Shown here: positions 27,006-35,906 of the stretch, piece after piece
How positions within the stretch are numbered: position 1 is the stretch's first letter
Layout of the letters: each line of letters starts with the position of its first letter
Source of the DNA: Micromonospora tarapacensis
GTDB lineage: Bacteria; Actinomycetota; Actinomycetes; Mycobacteriales; Micromonosporaceae
Direction of reading: 5' to 3'
Assembly: GCF_019697375.1 (NCBI RefSeq)
Contig: NZ_JAHCDI010000004.1
Span: 2,033,324 to 2,097,323, forward strand
DNA length: 64,000 bases
Translations under genes and position numbers: made by a program
Notes under the pieces: model-generated
Database searches by the model: none
The model's input: only the letters and a program-made list of their open reading frames with translations
Told to the model about the DNA's origin: nothing

Positions 27006-27845
27006 TCAACCTGACCGATAGGAACGCAAGGTGTCCTCGATTAACCGTGCCGCGCCTTCCCCGTAGACCGTGGCCTCTGCCAGCGCCTCGAACGCCTTGG
27101 CGTAGAGCGCAATCTCGCGTGGCTGGGTAATGGTCAGCTCGGCCGTGACGGCCTCGACCTGGACCAGCCGGTCGTCGAACATGATGAACTGGTTGGTTGG
27201 CACCTCGTAGCGGTGGGTCCTGGGGAGGATGCCCAGGCGGACCCGTGGCAGGGAGAGCACAGTGAGCAGGCGGTCGAGCTGCCCGATCATGACCTCTCGG
27301 TCGCCAACGACGGTACGGAGCGTCTGTTCGGCCAGGATGAAGTGAAAGCGGTGGATGCCGCGGTAGAGGATCTGCTGCCGTTCCATGCGGACCTCCACGC
27401 CCGCGTCGAGGTCATCGGTCACCTGGTAGAAGGCGATGACCCGGCCGAGGACAGCACGGGCGTACTCGGCCGTGTGCAGGATGCCGGGCACGAGTACCGG
27501 CTCGTACCACCGGAACAGGCGGGTTTCGCCTTCGACCTGCTTGGAGGTTTCCTGCCGTCGCTTCGTGCCGGTGCGCAGCATGCGGCGCCACTCGACGTAC
27601 ATCGCCTCGATGTTACGGACTGTGGCGATGAGGTCCGGTACCTGGTCGAGTGAACCGCACTGCTGGCACCAGGCGCGGATGTCGTCCTCGCTCGGCGTCT
27701 GCTTCCCGTACTCGATCTTGGAAATCTTGGAGTTGTGCCAACCGGTGAGGTCGGCAAGTTGTCGACCCGTCAGTCCAGCGTCACGGCGAAGGTCCCTCAG
27801 CCGGTGGCCGAGCGCTTCGCGCGCCTGGTGGACGGGTCCTGACAA
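27006..27845 (-). CDS. XRE-family regulator with DUF5753 (Scr1-type)
   Basis: The 279-residue protein has an N-terminal helix-turn-helix (LRDLRRDAGLTGRQLADLTG, then SKISKIEYGKQTPS) and the long DUF5753 domain (RWYEPVLVPGILHTAEYARAVL, RQQILYR, FHFILAEQTLRTVVG, VPTNQFIMFDD). This combination is widespread in actinomycetes next to small partner proteins, and some members affect development or act like antitoxins. It lies 12 bp after a DUF6879 gene in the same direction. DNA targets and signal are unknown. Confidence 0.92.
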   Translation of the reverse strand: MSGPVHQAREALGHRLRDLRRDAGLTGRQLADLTGWHNSKISKIEYGKQTPSEDDIRAWCQQCGSLDQVPDLIATVRNIEAMYVEWRRMLRTGTKRRQETSKQVEGETRLFRWYEPVLVPGILHTAEYARAVLGRVIAFYQVTDDLDAGVEVRMERQQILYRGIHRFHFILAEQTLRTVVGDREVMIGQLDRLLTVLSLPRVRLGILPRTHRYEVPTNQFIMFDDRLVQVEAVTAELTITQPREIALYAKAFEALAEATVYGEGAARLIEDTLRSYRSG

Positions 27846-27857
27846 GGTGCCGCCTGC

Positions 27858-28376
27858 TCACTCGGCAACGTAGGCGGCATGTGGGGTGGCCCGGTCCCAG
27901 ACCTGCCGGTGTGCCGCACGGCACCGCTCGACGATGAAGGGGTCCGTGGTTTCCGCCCCTCCGGCGAACCGGCCGCCGGGCTCGAAGACGGTGTAGACCA
28001 CCCGCTCGTCGTCGAAGATCCAGAAGTCGTCCAGCGGCAGGGCGAGGTCTGCGGTCAGGTGGCGCGGGAGCCAACGGATGTCCTCGCCAGCGGCGGTGTT
28101 CAGCTCGGCGACGGTCAGGCCCCAGCGGGTGTAGTCGACGTGGGGCACCGTCACCACCCGTACGCGGGAAACGCTTCGGCCCGCGCCGGTGGTCTCCTTG
28201 ACGAGCGTCAGCCAGGGCTGGTGCCAAGCGAAGTCGTCGGGTTCGCCGGTGAGGAAACGCCGGAAGGGCTCGCTCTCCTCCGGCGTGGAGTAGATGTCCT
28301 GTACCTCAAGGTGAAAGGCAGTGCGGGCGAACGTCCGGAACAGATCGTCGAAGGCGTCACCCGTCAGCAGTTGCAC
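27858..28376 (-). CDS. DUF6879 family protein, partner of the XRE regulator
   Basis: A 172-residue protein of a family found almost only beside DUF5753 regulators in actinobacteria. It begins LLTGDAFDDLFRTFARTAFHLE and has characteristic segments VQDIYSTPEESEPFRRFL, RVRVVTVPHVDYTRWGLTVA and DFWIFDDERVVYTVFEPGG. It has no signal peptide or membrane segment. It overlaps the upstream small gene by 20 bases, implying coupled translation. Its biochemical role is unknown; by analogy with DUF397-type partners it may counteract or modulate the regulator. Confidence 0.85.
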   Translation of the reverse strand: MQLLTGDAFDDLFRTFARTAFHLEVQDIYSTPEESEPFRRFLTGEPDDFAWHQPWLTLVKETTGAGRSVSRVRVVTVPHVDYTRWGLTVAELNTAAGEDIRWLPRHLTADLALPLDDFWIFDDERVVYTVFEPGGRFAGGAETTDPFIVERCRAAHRQVWDRATPHAAYVAE

Positions 28377-28686
28377 CTACATCACCCTCCCGTATCTTCC
28401 CGACCTCGACGCACGTCTCGTGGCCAGGGATGTCCATCTGCATGATCACCTCGTGATCAAGGACGGCGGCCCCGGCCAGTATGTAGCTGTCACGCCCTGT
28501 GTCCTGGAGCGGGACGCCGAGTTGCGTGTCCGGTTCCAGGAAGCGCAGCAAGCCCTTGGGGATCTCGACGCTCGTCGTCTCTTCGGGCACCTTCCAACCC
28601 TGCACGATGTACGTCTCGCGATCGGTGGCGAAGAGAGTCGGAGAGCCGCCCCCTTGTGTCTGCTTGCCGAGAAACCGTAGCTCCAT
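28357..28686 (-). CDS. Small hypothetical protein of the XRE-DUF6879 module
   Basis: The 109-residue protein begins MELRFLGKQTQGGGSPTLFA and contains TDRETYIVQGWKVPEETTSVEIP and LLRFL. Related short proteins occur as the first gene of XRE-DUF6879 clusters in actinomycetes. The ATG at 28686 has the strong ribosome site GGGAGGTGA, so the longer upstream frame is not used. It is the promoter-proximal gene of a three-gene operon and is divergent from a small Cys-containing protein gene. No function is known. Confidence 0.75.
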   Translation of the reverse strand: MELRFLGKQTQGGGSPTLFATDRETYIVQGWKVPEETTSVEIPKGLLRFLEPDTQLGVPLQDTGRDSYILAGAAVLDHEVIMQMDIPGHETCVEVGKIREGDVGATADG

Positions 28687-28936
28687 GCGGTCACCTCCCG
28701 TAGCGATGTTGCTTTGGTTTTCTTGCCATTCACCCATCTTCTGACAGGCTTCGATGTCCGTCAAGTGCTGTGAGTAGCCGTCACATTGCAGCAATTCGGA
28801 GCAACTTTGTTGGCTCGGCCAGGTCCCCGACCTAGCTTCGAGGCATCTCTACAACTCGATGACCGGGCTGGCAGCCCGGTACTTCCTCATGTCCGCGTCC
28901 ACATCGGCGGTGGGGGCGGACCGAGCGGGAGGCTCG
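28687..28936. promoter_or_regulatory. Divergent promoter region of the XRE module and the small CxxC genes
   Basis: This AT-richer 250-bp gap separates two oppositely transcribed small-gene sets. An imperfect inverted repeat around GCAGCAATTCGGAGCAAC (28792-28809) is a candidate binding site for the XRE regulator. No coding sequence is supported. Confidence 0.35.
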
Positions 28937-29194
28937 ATGCGACTGCTGTTACGGCGTGCCAGCGGCGGTGTTCTGCCGGGCGGCACCGAGTACGTGCCGG
29001 GTCTCGGCGTGGTGCGGACTGTCGGCAGGGAGTGGCGGTGGAGGCTCGCCGGCGAGTACGCCACGACCCACCGGCTCACCGGGCCGTGGTACCGGCGGGT
29101 CTGCGCCTCGTGCGGAACCCGGGGGCGCTGCGCGTTCCAGCGCTGGTCCAGCGCGACCCTTGCCGCCGGGACGCGTGAGCGGCGAGGCCGGTAG
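28937..29194 (+). CDS. Small CxxC-motif protein
   Basis: An 85-residue basic protein starting MRLLLRRASGGVLPGG, with a well-placed GGGAGG ribosome site. The C-terminal half carries Cys residues in RVCASCGTRGRCAF that could bind zinc. Similar short proteins are often divergent from XRE-DUF6879 or XRE-DUF397 operons in Micromonosporaceae-like genomes. It is followed after 3 bp by another small Cys-containing frame. Function unknown. Confidence 0.65.
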   Translation: MRLLLRRASGGVLPGGTEYVPGLGVVRTVGREWRWRLAGEYATTHRLTGPWYRRVCASCGTRGRCAFQRWSSATLAAGTRERRGR

Positions 29195-29197
29195 GCC

Positions 29198-29686
29198 ATG
29201 CGGTACAGCCCGTTCACTGTCGAGTGCCCGCCTCCGCCGTGTCCGCCGCTGGGAGTGCCGGTGGTCATCGGCTGGGAGTTGGCGTCGAGTCTGTGGCGCT
29301 CGCACCTGCCCGACCCGCTGAGCCGCGACGCGACCTGCACCCGGTGTCACCTGCCGATGCCGTGCTTTTGCTGGCTGTTCGCGGATGCCTTCCTCGCCGA
29401 AGCCGTCGCGCCAGATGTTCGTCCGTTCGCTCCTGCGAGCCCTCGACGAGCTGCCGCCCGAGCGGCGCGACCGGCTGGTGCTGGGTGGCGACTACAACGT
29501 CATCGCCCGGCATCATCGGCCGCTGCATCCCGGCTTCCTGCCCTTCGAGTTCGGCCTACTCGAAGCCCTGGAGGCGCACGGCCTGGTCGACGCGCACGAA
29601 CGGTGCTCGCCCGGCGAGCAGCCGTACTCCTGGATCGGGCGAACCGGCGACGGCTACCGCTACGACTACTTCCACATCGGGCGTGA
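29198..29686 (+). CDS. Small Cys-rich protein whose 3' end runs into foreign sequence
   Basis: The first about 70 residues (MRYSPFTVECPPPPCPPLGV, then DATCTRCHLPMPCFCWLFADAFLAEA) look like the small zinc-ribbon-type partner that usually follows the 28937-type gene. From about 29405 the frame runs through sequence that codes for a nuclease fragment in another frame. The remaining 90 residues are Ala/Arg-rich nonsense of shadow-frame type. The native 3' end was therefore probably removed by a deletion. Whether the fused product is made or stable is unknown. Confidence 0.4.
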   Translation: MRYSPFTVECPPPPCPPLGVPVVIGWELASSLWRSHLPDPLSRDATCTRCHLPMPCFCWLFADAFLAEAVAPDVRPFAPASPRRAAARAARPAGAGWRLQRHRPASSAAASRLPALRVRPTRSPGGARPGRRARTVLARRAAVLLDRANRRRLPLRLLPHRA

Positions 29687-29840
29687 GCTGGCCGGGCGTA
29701 TCACGGGTTGTGCGTACCTGCACGAGACGCGCGAACTGCGGTTGACCGACCACGCGGCGGTCACGCTGACGCTGGACGTTGACGAGGTGGAGCGGCTGGC
29801 GATCGGCGACGTGATCGAAGAAGCGGCGACGTTGTTCTAG
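29385..29840 (+). pseudogene. Exonuclease III-like (EEP fold) nuclease, N-terminally truncated
   Basis: The C-terminal half of an exodeoxyribonuclease III-type protein is intact. It includes the metal/catalytic Asp-Asn motif LVLGGDYNVI, YRYDYFHIG and the terminal TDHAAVTLTL. The first about 130 residues, with the essential metal-binding Glu, are missing; homology starts near 29405. The in-frame ATG at 29385 belongs to the sequence of the preceding small gene. A deletion joining the two genes explains both truncations. Confidence 0.7.
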
Positions 29841-29889
29841 GGGCAGCCCGGCGCACATTCCTACCGCGACCCGCTGGCGTGACCTCGCC

Positions 29890-30441
29890 CTACACGCCCG
29901 TCGGCGCCGCGCGGACGAGCGAGTCGTAGGTGTCGGTGGTGCGCTCCAGCTCGACACCGAGGGAGAGCGCGAAGGCGTGCAGCTCGGCTTGTACAGCCTC
30001 GCCGGTTTGCCCCGGCCCGACGACCTTCTCGATCTCCAGGAACGTCCCGATGTGCTCAACGTCGTCCAGGCACAGGGACAGGTCGCCCAGCCTGGCCGAA
30101 CGGCGGGTCTTCACGATGCGGACGGTGGGATAGAAGCCCATGTGCTGGATGGCTTCGTGCATCTGGTCGCGGTCGGCTACCTCGGTCTCGAACTCCAGGC
30201 AGGCCAGCTCGTTGTCCGTGGGACGCTTCAGCGTGAACAGATGGCCGCCGTCCTGCGTGCGGAGACGGGCGAAGGCCACGCCGAGCTTGCTCATGCCGTA
30301 ACGCCAGCCGTCCTGGGCGTACGCCTGGTCGTCCTGGTGTACCGGGGGCGACAAGACGACACCGCGGCGGTACAGCTCATCCGCCAGACCGGCCAGGTCA
30401 CGGACGCGGTACTTGACCTCGATCTCCCTGGCCTGGCTCAC
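29890..30441 (-). CDS. CYTH-domain protein (class IV adenylate cyclase/thiamine triphosphatase-like)
   Basis: The 183-residue protein has the CYTH signature ExExK at its start (REIEVKYRV). Basic and acidic tunnel residues follow: FARLRTQDGGHLFTLKRP, CLEFETEV, VKTRRSA, LSLCLDDVEHIGTFLEIE. CYTH proteins act on phosphate-rich substrates (ATP to cAMP, thiamine triphosphate, inorganic triphosphate), and the choice cannot be made from sequence. The GTG at 30441 overlaps the stop of the peptide-transporter ATPase as GTGA, so it is the sixth gene of the peptide operon. Confidence 0.87.
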   Translation of the reverse strand: MSQAREIEVKYRVRDLAGLADELYRRGVVLSPPVHQDDQAYAQDGWRYGMSKLGVAFARLRTQDGGHLFTLKRPTDNELACLEFETEVADRDQMHEAIQHMGFYPTVRIVKTRRSARLGDLSLCLDDVEHIGTFLEIEKVVGPGQTGEAVQAELHAFALSLGVELERTTDTYDSLVRAAPTGV

Positions 30442-31457
30442 GTGATCGGCCCCCGGGCCGACCGCATCGCCCGTACCGCCTCCCCGGCGAACAGGCACGC
30501 CGCGCGGTGTGCGGGGTCGACCTCGGCGAGCGCCGGGTCGGTCTCGGCGCACTCCGGCCGGGCCTGCGGGCAGCGGGTCCGGAACCGGCAGCCGTCGGGC
30601 GGGTCGACCGGGCTGGGGATGTCACCGCTGAGGATGATCCGGCGGCGTTCCCGCTCGACCTGCGGGTCGGCCACCGGCACCGCCGACAGCAGCGCGGCAG
30701 TGTACGGATGGGCCGGCTCCCGCCAGATCTGCGCCGGCGTGCCGCTCTCCACGATCCGCCCGAGGTACATCACGGCCATCCGGTCGCTCATGTGCTCGAC
30801 CGCGGCGAGGTCGTGCGCGATGAACAGGTAGGTGAGGCCGAGGTCCCGCTGCAAACCCCGGAGCAGGTTCATGATCTGCGCCTGCACGCTCAGGTCAAGC
30901 GAGGCGATCGGTTCGTCCAGCACGATCAGGTCCGGCTCGCCGGCCAGCGCGCGGGCGATGCCGACCCGCTGCCGCTGGCCGCCGGAGAGCTCGTGCGGGT
31001 GCCGGTCGGCCAGGTCACGGCGCAGCCCGACCATGTCGAGCAGTTCCTCGACCCGCCGGCGGCGGGCGGCTGCGCCGTCGGTGAGCCGGTGCACGATCAG
31101 CGGCTCGGCGATACTCGCCCCGATGGTCCGCCGCGGATCGAGGGACGCCTGCGGGTCCTGGAACACCATCGCGACGCGGCGGCGCAGCGCGCGCAGTCGC
31201 CGCCGGGACCAGCGGGTGACCTCCTGCCCCGCCACCCGGACGCTGCCGGAGGTCGGGTCGACCAGTCGCAGCAACGCCAACCCCGCGGTGGACTTGCCGC
31301 TGCCGGACTCGCCGACCAGACCCAGGGTCTCGCCGCGACGGATCTCCAGGGAGACCCCGTCGACCGCACGAACCACGCCGGCCGGCGTCGGGAACCACAC
31401 GGTCAGGTCGTCGAGTTCGGCCACGACCTCGGCCGGTACGCGCGGCGTCGTGGTCAT
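30438..31457 (-). CDS. dppF: Oligopeptide ABC importer ATPase (DppF-like)
   Basis: The 339-residue ATPase has Walker [10 protein letters not shown], signature [15 protein letters not shown] and Walker [13 protein letters not shown]. The C-terminal extension of peptide transporters is present, with [16 protein letters not shown] and the Cys-rich segment [19 protein letters not shown]. The ATG at 31457 overlaps the upstream dppD stop by 4 bases; the longer frame from 31571 is rejected. It works with DppD as the heterodimeric motor. Confidence 0.92.
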   Translation of the reverse strand: MTTTPRVPAEVVAELDDLTVWFPTPAGVVRAVDGVSLEIRRGETLGLVGESGSGKSTAGLALLRLVDPTSGSVRVAGQEVTRWSRRRLRALRRRVAMVFQDPQASLDPRRTIGASIAEPLIVHRLTDGAAARRRRVEELLDMVGLRRDLADRHPHELSGGQRQRVGIARALAGEPDLIVLDEPIASLDLSVQAQIMNLLRGLQRDLGLTYLFIAHDLAAVEHMSDRMAVMYLGRIVESGTPAQIWREPAHPYTAALLSAVPVADPQVERERRRIILSGDIPSPVDPPDGCRFRTRCPQARPECAETDPALAEVDPAHRAACLFAGEAVRAMRSARGPIT

Positions 31458-32458
31458 CGGGCCTCCCCGTCGGCGCGCTGCGGATAGAAGGTGCGGACGT
31501 GATGCCCGGTCGACACCGGCACCAGTGGTGGCAGCTCGTGCTCGCACCGGGCGTCGCCGCGCACCGGGCAACGGGGCCAGAAGGCGCAGCCGGGCGGGAG
31601 GTCCAACGGGCTGGGAGGGGCGCCCTGGATGGTGACCAGATCACCGCCGCCGGCCGCCGGGTCCGGCCGGGCCGCCAGCAGGGCCGCAGTGTACGGGTGC
31701 GACGGCGCACCGAAGACCGCGTCCACCGGCCCCTGTTCGAGGATGCGGCCCGCGTACATGACCGCGACCGTGTCGGCGATGCCGGCGACCACACCGAGGT
31801 CGTGGGTGATCCAGACGACCGCCGTGCCGAGCCGCCGTTGCAGGTCGGCGACCAGCTCGACGATCTGGGCCTGGGTGGTGACGTCGAGGGCCGTCGTCGG
31901 CTCGTCGGCGATCAGCAGGTCCGGCTCGCACATCAGGGCCATGGCGATCACCACCCGCTGGCGCATGCCGCCGGAGAACTGGTGCGGGTAGGCGTCGACC
32001 CGCTGCGCGGCGGACGGGATGCCGACCAGGTCGAGCAGTTCCACGGCGCGGGACCGGGCGGCCCGCCGGGTCAGCCCGAGGTGTTCCTCACCGGCCTCGG
32101 CGACCTGCCGGCCCACGGTCAACACCGGGTTGAGCGAGGTCATCGGATCCTGGAAGACGAAGCCGACGTGCCGCCCGCGCAGCCGCCGCCGGCGCTCCCC
32201 GGCCAGCCCGGTGAGGTCCGTGCCGAGCAGGTGCACCCGCCCGGTCACCCGGGCGGAGCGGGGCGCGAGACCGGTGGCGGCGAGCACGCTCATGCTCTTG
32301 CCGCTGCCCGACTCGCCGACCAGCGCCAGGGTCTCCCCCGGGCGCACCGACCAGTCCACGCCGACGACCGCCCGCGCCGGCCCGCGCCGGGTGCCGATGG
32401 TGACGCTGAGATCCTCGATCGCGAGTACCGGTTCGCCGCGCTCGCGCTGCTGACTCAT
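31454..32458 (-). CDS. dppD: Oligopeptide ABC importer ATPase (DppD-like)
   Basis: The 334-residue ATPase has Walker [11 protein letters not shown]-loop [11 protein letters not shown], signature [15 protein letters not shown] and Walker [13 protein letters not shown]. The C-terminal [20 protein letters not shown] is the Cys-containing tail seen in DppD/OppD. Start and stop overlap the neighbouring genes by 4 bases each, so translation of the whole dppBCDF block is coupled. Confidence 0.92.
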   Translation of the reverse strand: MSQQRERGEPVLAIEDLSVTIGTRRGPARAVVGVDWSVRPGETLALVGESGSGKSMSVLAATGLAPRSARVTGRVHLLGTDLTGLAGERRRRLRGRHVGFVFQDPMTSLNPVLTVGRQVAEAGEEHLGLTRRAARSRAVELLDLVGIPSAAQRVDAYPHQFSGGMRQRVVIAMALMCEPDLLIADEPTTALDVTTQAQIVELVADLQRRLGTAVVWITHDLGVVAGIADTVAVMYAGRILEQGPVDAVFGAPSHPYTAALLAARPDPAAGGGDLVTIQGAPPSPLDLPPGCAFWPRCPVRGDARCEHELPPLVPVSTGHHVRTFYPQRADGEAR

Positions 32459-33366
32459 GTGCTGCTCCTGCGGGCTTCGCTCACGGTGAGCTGGCGGGGG
32501 TCGAGCACGTCCCGCAGCGCGTCACCGACCAGGTTGAACGCCAGCACGGTGAGGAAGATCGCCGCGCCGGGGAAGAAGCCCAGCCACCACGCCTGGGTGA
32601 CGAACCCCCGCCCGTCGAACAGCATCCGGCCCCAGGCCGGATCGGGTGGCTGCACGCCGAGGCCGAGGAAGGACAGCGCCGCCTCGGAGAGGATCGCGAA
32701 GGCCAGCGACAGCGACGTCTGCACGATCAGTGGTGCCGCGATGTTGGGCAGCACGTGTCGCCGCATGATGCGCAGGTCGGACGCGCCGATCGAGATCGCC
32801 GCCCGGACGAAGACCTGTTCCCGGACGGAGAGCACACCGGCGCGGGTGACCCGGGCGAAGATCGGGGTGTAGACCACCCCGATCGCGACCATCGCGGTCA
32901 CCAGCCCCGGCCCCAACACCGCCACGATGGCCACGGCGAGCAGCAGGACCGGGAACGCGAAGAGCACGTCCATGCAGCGCATCAGCACGTTGTCGAGCCA
33001 GCCCCGGTAGTAGCCGGCGAACAGCCCGAGGGTCACCCCCACCACCAGCGCGATCCCGACGCTGACCAGGCCGACCTGTAGGGAGACCCGCGCCGCGACC
33101 ATGACCCGGCTGAGCACGTCGCGACCCAGTTCGTCGGTGCCGAACGGATGCGACCAACTGGGCGGTTGGAGCATCCGGTCGACGTCGACCTCGTTGATCC
33201 CGGACGGCGCCAACCAAGGCCCGGCGACGCCCACCACCACCAGCAGCGCGAGCACCACGCTGCCGACCAGCGCCAGCGGATCGTGCCGCAGCGCCGACAA
33301 CGCCCGACGCAGCTGCCCCTCGCTGCGGGCCGTTCGCCCGCCCCGCTCGCTCATGTCGGTGCTCAT
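32455..33366 (-). CDS. dppC: Oligopeptide ABC importer permease (DppC-like)
   Basis: The 303-residue permease has the DppC N-terminal region LSALRHDPLALVGSVVLALL and PFGTDELGRDVLSRVM. The binding-protein-dependent transport EAA segment is VRAAISIGASDLRIMRRHVLPN, and it ends with GDALRDVLDPR. Six membrane segments are visible. Met5 is an alternative start, but the first ATG overlaps the dppB stop as ATGA. Confidence 0.92.
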   Translation of the reverse strand: MSTDMSERGGRTARSEGQLRRALSALRHDPLALVGSVVLALLVVVGVAGPWLAPSGINEVDVDRMLQPPSWSHPFGTDELGRDVLSRVMVAARVSLQVGLVSVGIALVVGVTLGLFAGYYRGWLDNVLMRCMDVLFAFPVLLLAVAIVAVLGPGLVTAMVAIGVVYTPIFARVTRAGVLSVREQVFVRAAISIGASDLRIMRRHVLPNIAAPLIVQTSLSLAFAILSEAALSFLGLGVQPPDPAWGRMLFDGRGFVTQAWWLGFFPGAAIFLTVLAFNLVGDALRDVLDPRQLTVSEARRSST

Positions 33367-34307
33367 CGGACGGTGATCCGTGGATCGAGGCGGGCATAGA
33401 GGATGTCGACCAGGAGGTTGACCAGGAGGAACAGCGCCGCCACCAGCAGCACGGCGCCCTGTAGCACGGGATAGTCACGAGCCTGGACCGCGTCGTAGGT
33501 GAGCCGGCCGATGCCGGGCCAGGCGAACAGCACCTCGATCACGATCACGCCACCGAGCAGGCTGGCCAGCTGCACCGCGACCACGGTGACCACCGGGATG
33601 AGCGCGTTCCGCAGCACGTGCCGCAGCACCACCACCCGGGTACGCAGCCCCTTGGCCTCCGCGGTGCGGACGTAGTCCTCCGAGAGCACCTCCAGCATCG
33701 AGGAGCGGATGAACCGGGTGAGGATCGAGGCGGTCACCAGGCCGACCGTCGCGGCCGGCAGGGCCACGTGCGAGGCCCACCCGGCCGGATCCTCGGTGAG
33801 GGCGACGTAGCCCGACGGTGGCAGCCAGCCGAGCACCCCGGCGAAGAGCAGGATTCCCATGATGCCCATCCAGAAGTCGGGCACCGAGACGCCGAACTGG
33901 CTGAACACCCGGGCCGCGTGGTCGATCCACGAGCCGCTGCGGATGGCCGACAGGATCCCCAGTGGGAAGGCGACCACCGTCGCGAACACCACCGCGGTGA
34001 ACGCCAGCGACAGCGTCGCGGGCAACCGCTCCAGCACGATCGCGGTGACCGGCCGTCCACTGCGGAAGCTGACGCCGAGGTCGCCGGTCAGCGCCCGCCC
34101 GAGGTAGTTGAAATACTGCACGACGAGCGGCTGGTCCAGCCCCGCCCGGGCCCGCAGCGCCTCGTACGTCTGCGGGTCGAAGCGGGTGCCGAGGGCCACC
34201 CGCACGGGGTCACCCGGCACCAGCTGGAGCAGCAGGAACACGACGAGGGTCACGCCGAGCAGTACGACGGCCGACTGCAACAGCCGACGGATGACGAAGC
34301 GGGCCAC
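33363..34307 (-). CDS. dppB: Oligopeptide ABC importer permease (DppB-like)
   Basis: The 314-residue permease begins ARFVIRRLLQSAVVLLGVTL, typical of DppB, and contains LVPGDPVRVALG, LPATLSLAFTAVVFA, the EAA region DYVRTAEAKGLRTRVVVLRHVLRNA and the C-terminal VDILYARLDPRI. It forms the channel with DppC. It uses a GTG start 18 bp after dppA. Confidence 0.92.
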   Translation of the reverse strand: MARFVIRRLLQSAVVLLGVTLVVFLLLQLVPGDPVRVALGTRFDPQTYEALRARAGLDQPLVVQYFNYLGRALTGDLGVSFRSGRPVTAIVLERLPATLSLAFTAVVFATVVAFPLGILSAIRSGSWIDHAARVFSQFGVSVPDFWMGIMGILLFAGVLGWLPPSGYVALTEDPAGWASHVALPAATVGLVTASILTRFIRSSMLEVLSEDYVRTAEAKGLRTRVVVLRHVLRNALIPVVTVVAVQLASLLGGVIVIEVLFAWPGIGRLTYDAVQARDYPVLQGAVLLVAALFLLVNLLVDILYARLDPRITVR

Positions 34308-34325
34308 CTGCGGAACCCCGCCGGC

Positions 34326-35861
34326 TCACTTGGCCAGTGCCACGTCGCGGAACCTGATCGCCCGGTCGGTGCGGACCTCGTAGCCGGTGACCTGCTTGGA
34401 CCAGCCCTGAGCCACATCCGGGTTGTACAGGTAGATGTAGCTGGCGTCGTCCACGATCTGCTTCGCCACCTGGTCGTACTGCTGCTTGCGGGCGGCCTGG
34501 TCGGTCTCGGTCCGGGCCTGGTCGAGCAGGCGGTCCACGGTGGGGTTGGCGTACTTGTGGAAGTTGAACGTGCCGCCGCTGTGGTGCTGGGCGTAGTAGA
34601 ACTCGTCCGGGTCGATGTTGCCCAGCCAGCCGAGCATGAACGAGTCGAAGTTGCCGGCACCCTGCTCGTCGAGCCACTGCGCGAAGTCCAGCGTGCGGAT
34701 CTCGACCGTGACGCCGATGGCTTCGAGCTGTGACGCGATGACCTGCGCGGCGGTGACCGTCTCCGGGTACTCGCTGGTGACCATGAGGTCCATGCTCAGG
34801 TCACTCACCCCGGCCTGGTCGAGCAGCTGGCGGGCCTGGTTCACGTCGTGCGAGAACGGCGCGTACTCGTAGTAGAAGGCGCTGTTCTGCGGGATGGCGG
34901 TCTGATTGACCGTCGCCAGCCCGAACTTGGCGGCCTTGGTGATCGCCTCCCGGTCCAGCGCGAAGGCGATCGCCCGGCGTACGTTCACGTCGTCGTACGG
35001 CTCGCGGGCCTGGTTGAGCGCGAGGTACCAGTAGTCGGTCGACGGCACCGACTGGACCGTCGGGTCGTCGCCGTCCAGCAACGCGGCGACCTGTTGGGGC
35101 GGCAGGTTGTCGGTCCACTGCACCTCGCCGCCCTGCAGGTTCTGCAGGGCCACGGTGGGATCGCTGACGAAGGTGAACGTCACGCCGTCGAGCTTGGGCT
35201 TCTCGCCCCAGTAGTTGTCGTTGCGGACCAGCCGGATGCTGTCGCCGGAGGTGTAGCTGTCGACGGCGAAGGGGCCGCTGCCGACCGGCTTGGTCGTCAC
35301 CTCGCCGGATTCCACGTTGGACTTCTGGACGATCGCCACGCCCTTGAAGCCACCGAGGTTGGCGAGCAGGTTCGGGGTGGGCGCGTTGAGGGTGACCACG
35401 ACGGTGGTCGGGTCGGGCGCGGCCACCGACTTGACGGTGCCGAACCGGTAGGCGTTGTTCAGCTTCTCGTCGATGATCCGGTTGTACGAGTAGACGACGT
35501 CCTCGGCGGTCAACGGCGAACCGTCGGAGAACGTGACTCCCTCGCGGAGGGTGAACGTCCAGGTCAGCTGATCGTCACTGGTGGTCCATCCGGTGGCCAG
35601 CGACGGCTTCATCTCCAGGTTCGTGTCCGGCTCGACCAGGGTGTCGTAGACGTTCTCCAACACCTGGAAGCTGTGGTAGGCGGAGGTCTTGTGCGGGTCG
35701 AGCTGGTCGGGCTCCCCGCCGATGGCGGCATTGAGGACGCCGCCGGCGGACGCCCCGTCGGCTCCGTCGACGTCGACTCCCTCGCCCGTGGTGCAACCGG
35801 CCAGCGCACCGAGCATCAGGGCCAGTGTGGCGCCGGCCATCCGGAATCTGGTGCTGGACAT
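34326..35861 (-). CDS. dppA: Oligopeptide-binding lipoprotein (DppA/OppA-like, family 5)
   Basis: The 511-residue lipoprotein has a signal peptide ending LMLGALAGC (lipobox). It shows the family 5 features GGEPDQLDPHKTSAYHSFQV, LTWTFTLREGVTFSDGSPLTAEDVVYS with its conserved WTFxLRxGVxFxDGxP core, and VRRAIAFALDREAI. It binds peptides, or sometimes nickel or sugars, for DppBCDF. The ATG at 35861 has GGGGGAGGA directly upstream; the longer frame to 36542 has no support. It is the first gene of the operon. Confidence 0.93.
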   Translation of the reverse strand: MSSTRFRMAGATLALMLGALAGCTTGEGVDVDGADGASAGGVLNAAIGGEPDQLDPHKTSAYHSFQVLENVYDTLVEPDTNLEMKPSLATGWTTSDDQLTWTFTLREGVTFSDGSPLTAEDVVYSYNRIIDEKLNNAYRFGTVKSVAAPDPTTVVVTLNAPTPNLLANLGGFKGVAIVQKSNVESGEVTTKPVGSGPFAVDSYTSGDSIRLVRNDNYWGEKPKLDGVTFTFVSDPTVALQNLQGGEVQWTDNLPPQQVAALLDGDDPTVQSVPSTDYWYLALNQAREPYDDVNVRRAIAFALDREAITKAAKFGLATVNQTAIPQNSAFYYEYAPFSHDVNQARQLLDQAGVSDLSMDLMVTSEYPETVTAAQVIASQLEAIGVTVEIRTLDFAQWLDEQGAGNFDSFMLGWLGNIDPDEFYYAQHHSGGTFNFHKYANPTVDRLLDQARTETDQAARKQQYDQVAKQIVDDASYIYLYNPDVAQGWSKQVTGYEVRTDRAIRFRDVALAK

Positions 35862-35906
35862 GGTCCTCCCCCTGGATTCTTCCCCGGCAGATGAAAGATT
35901 TTTGCG

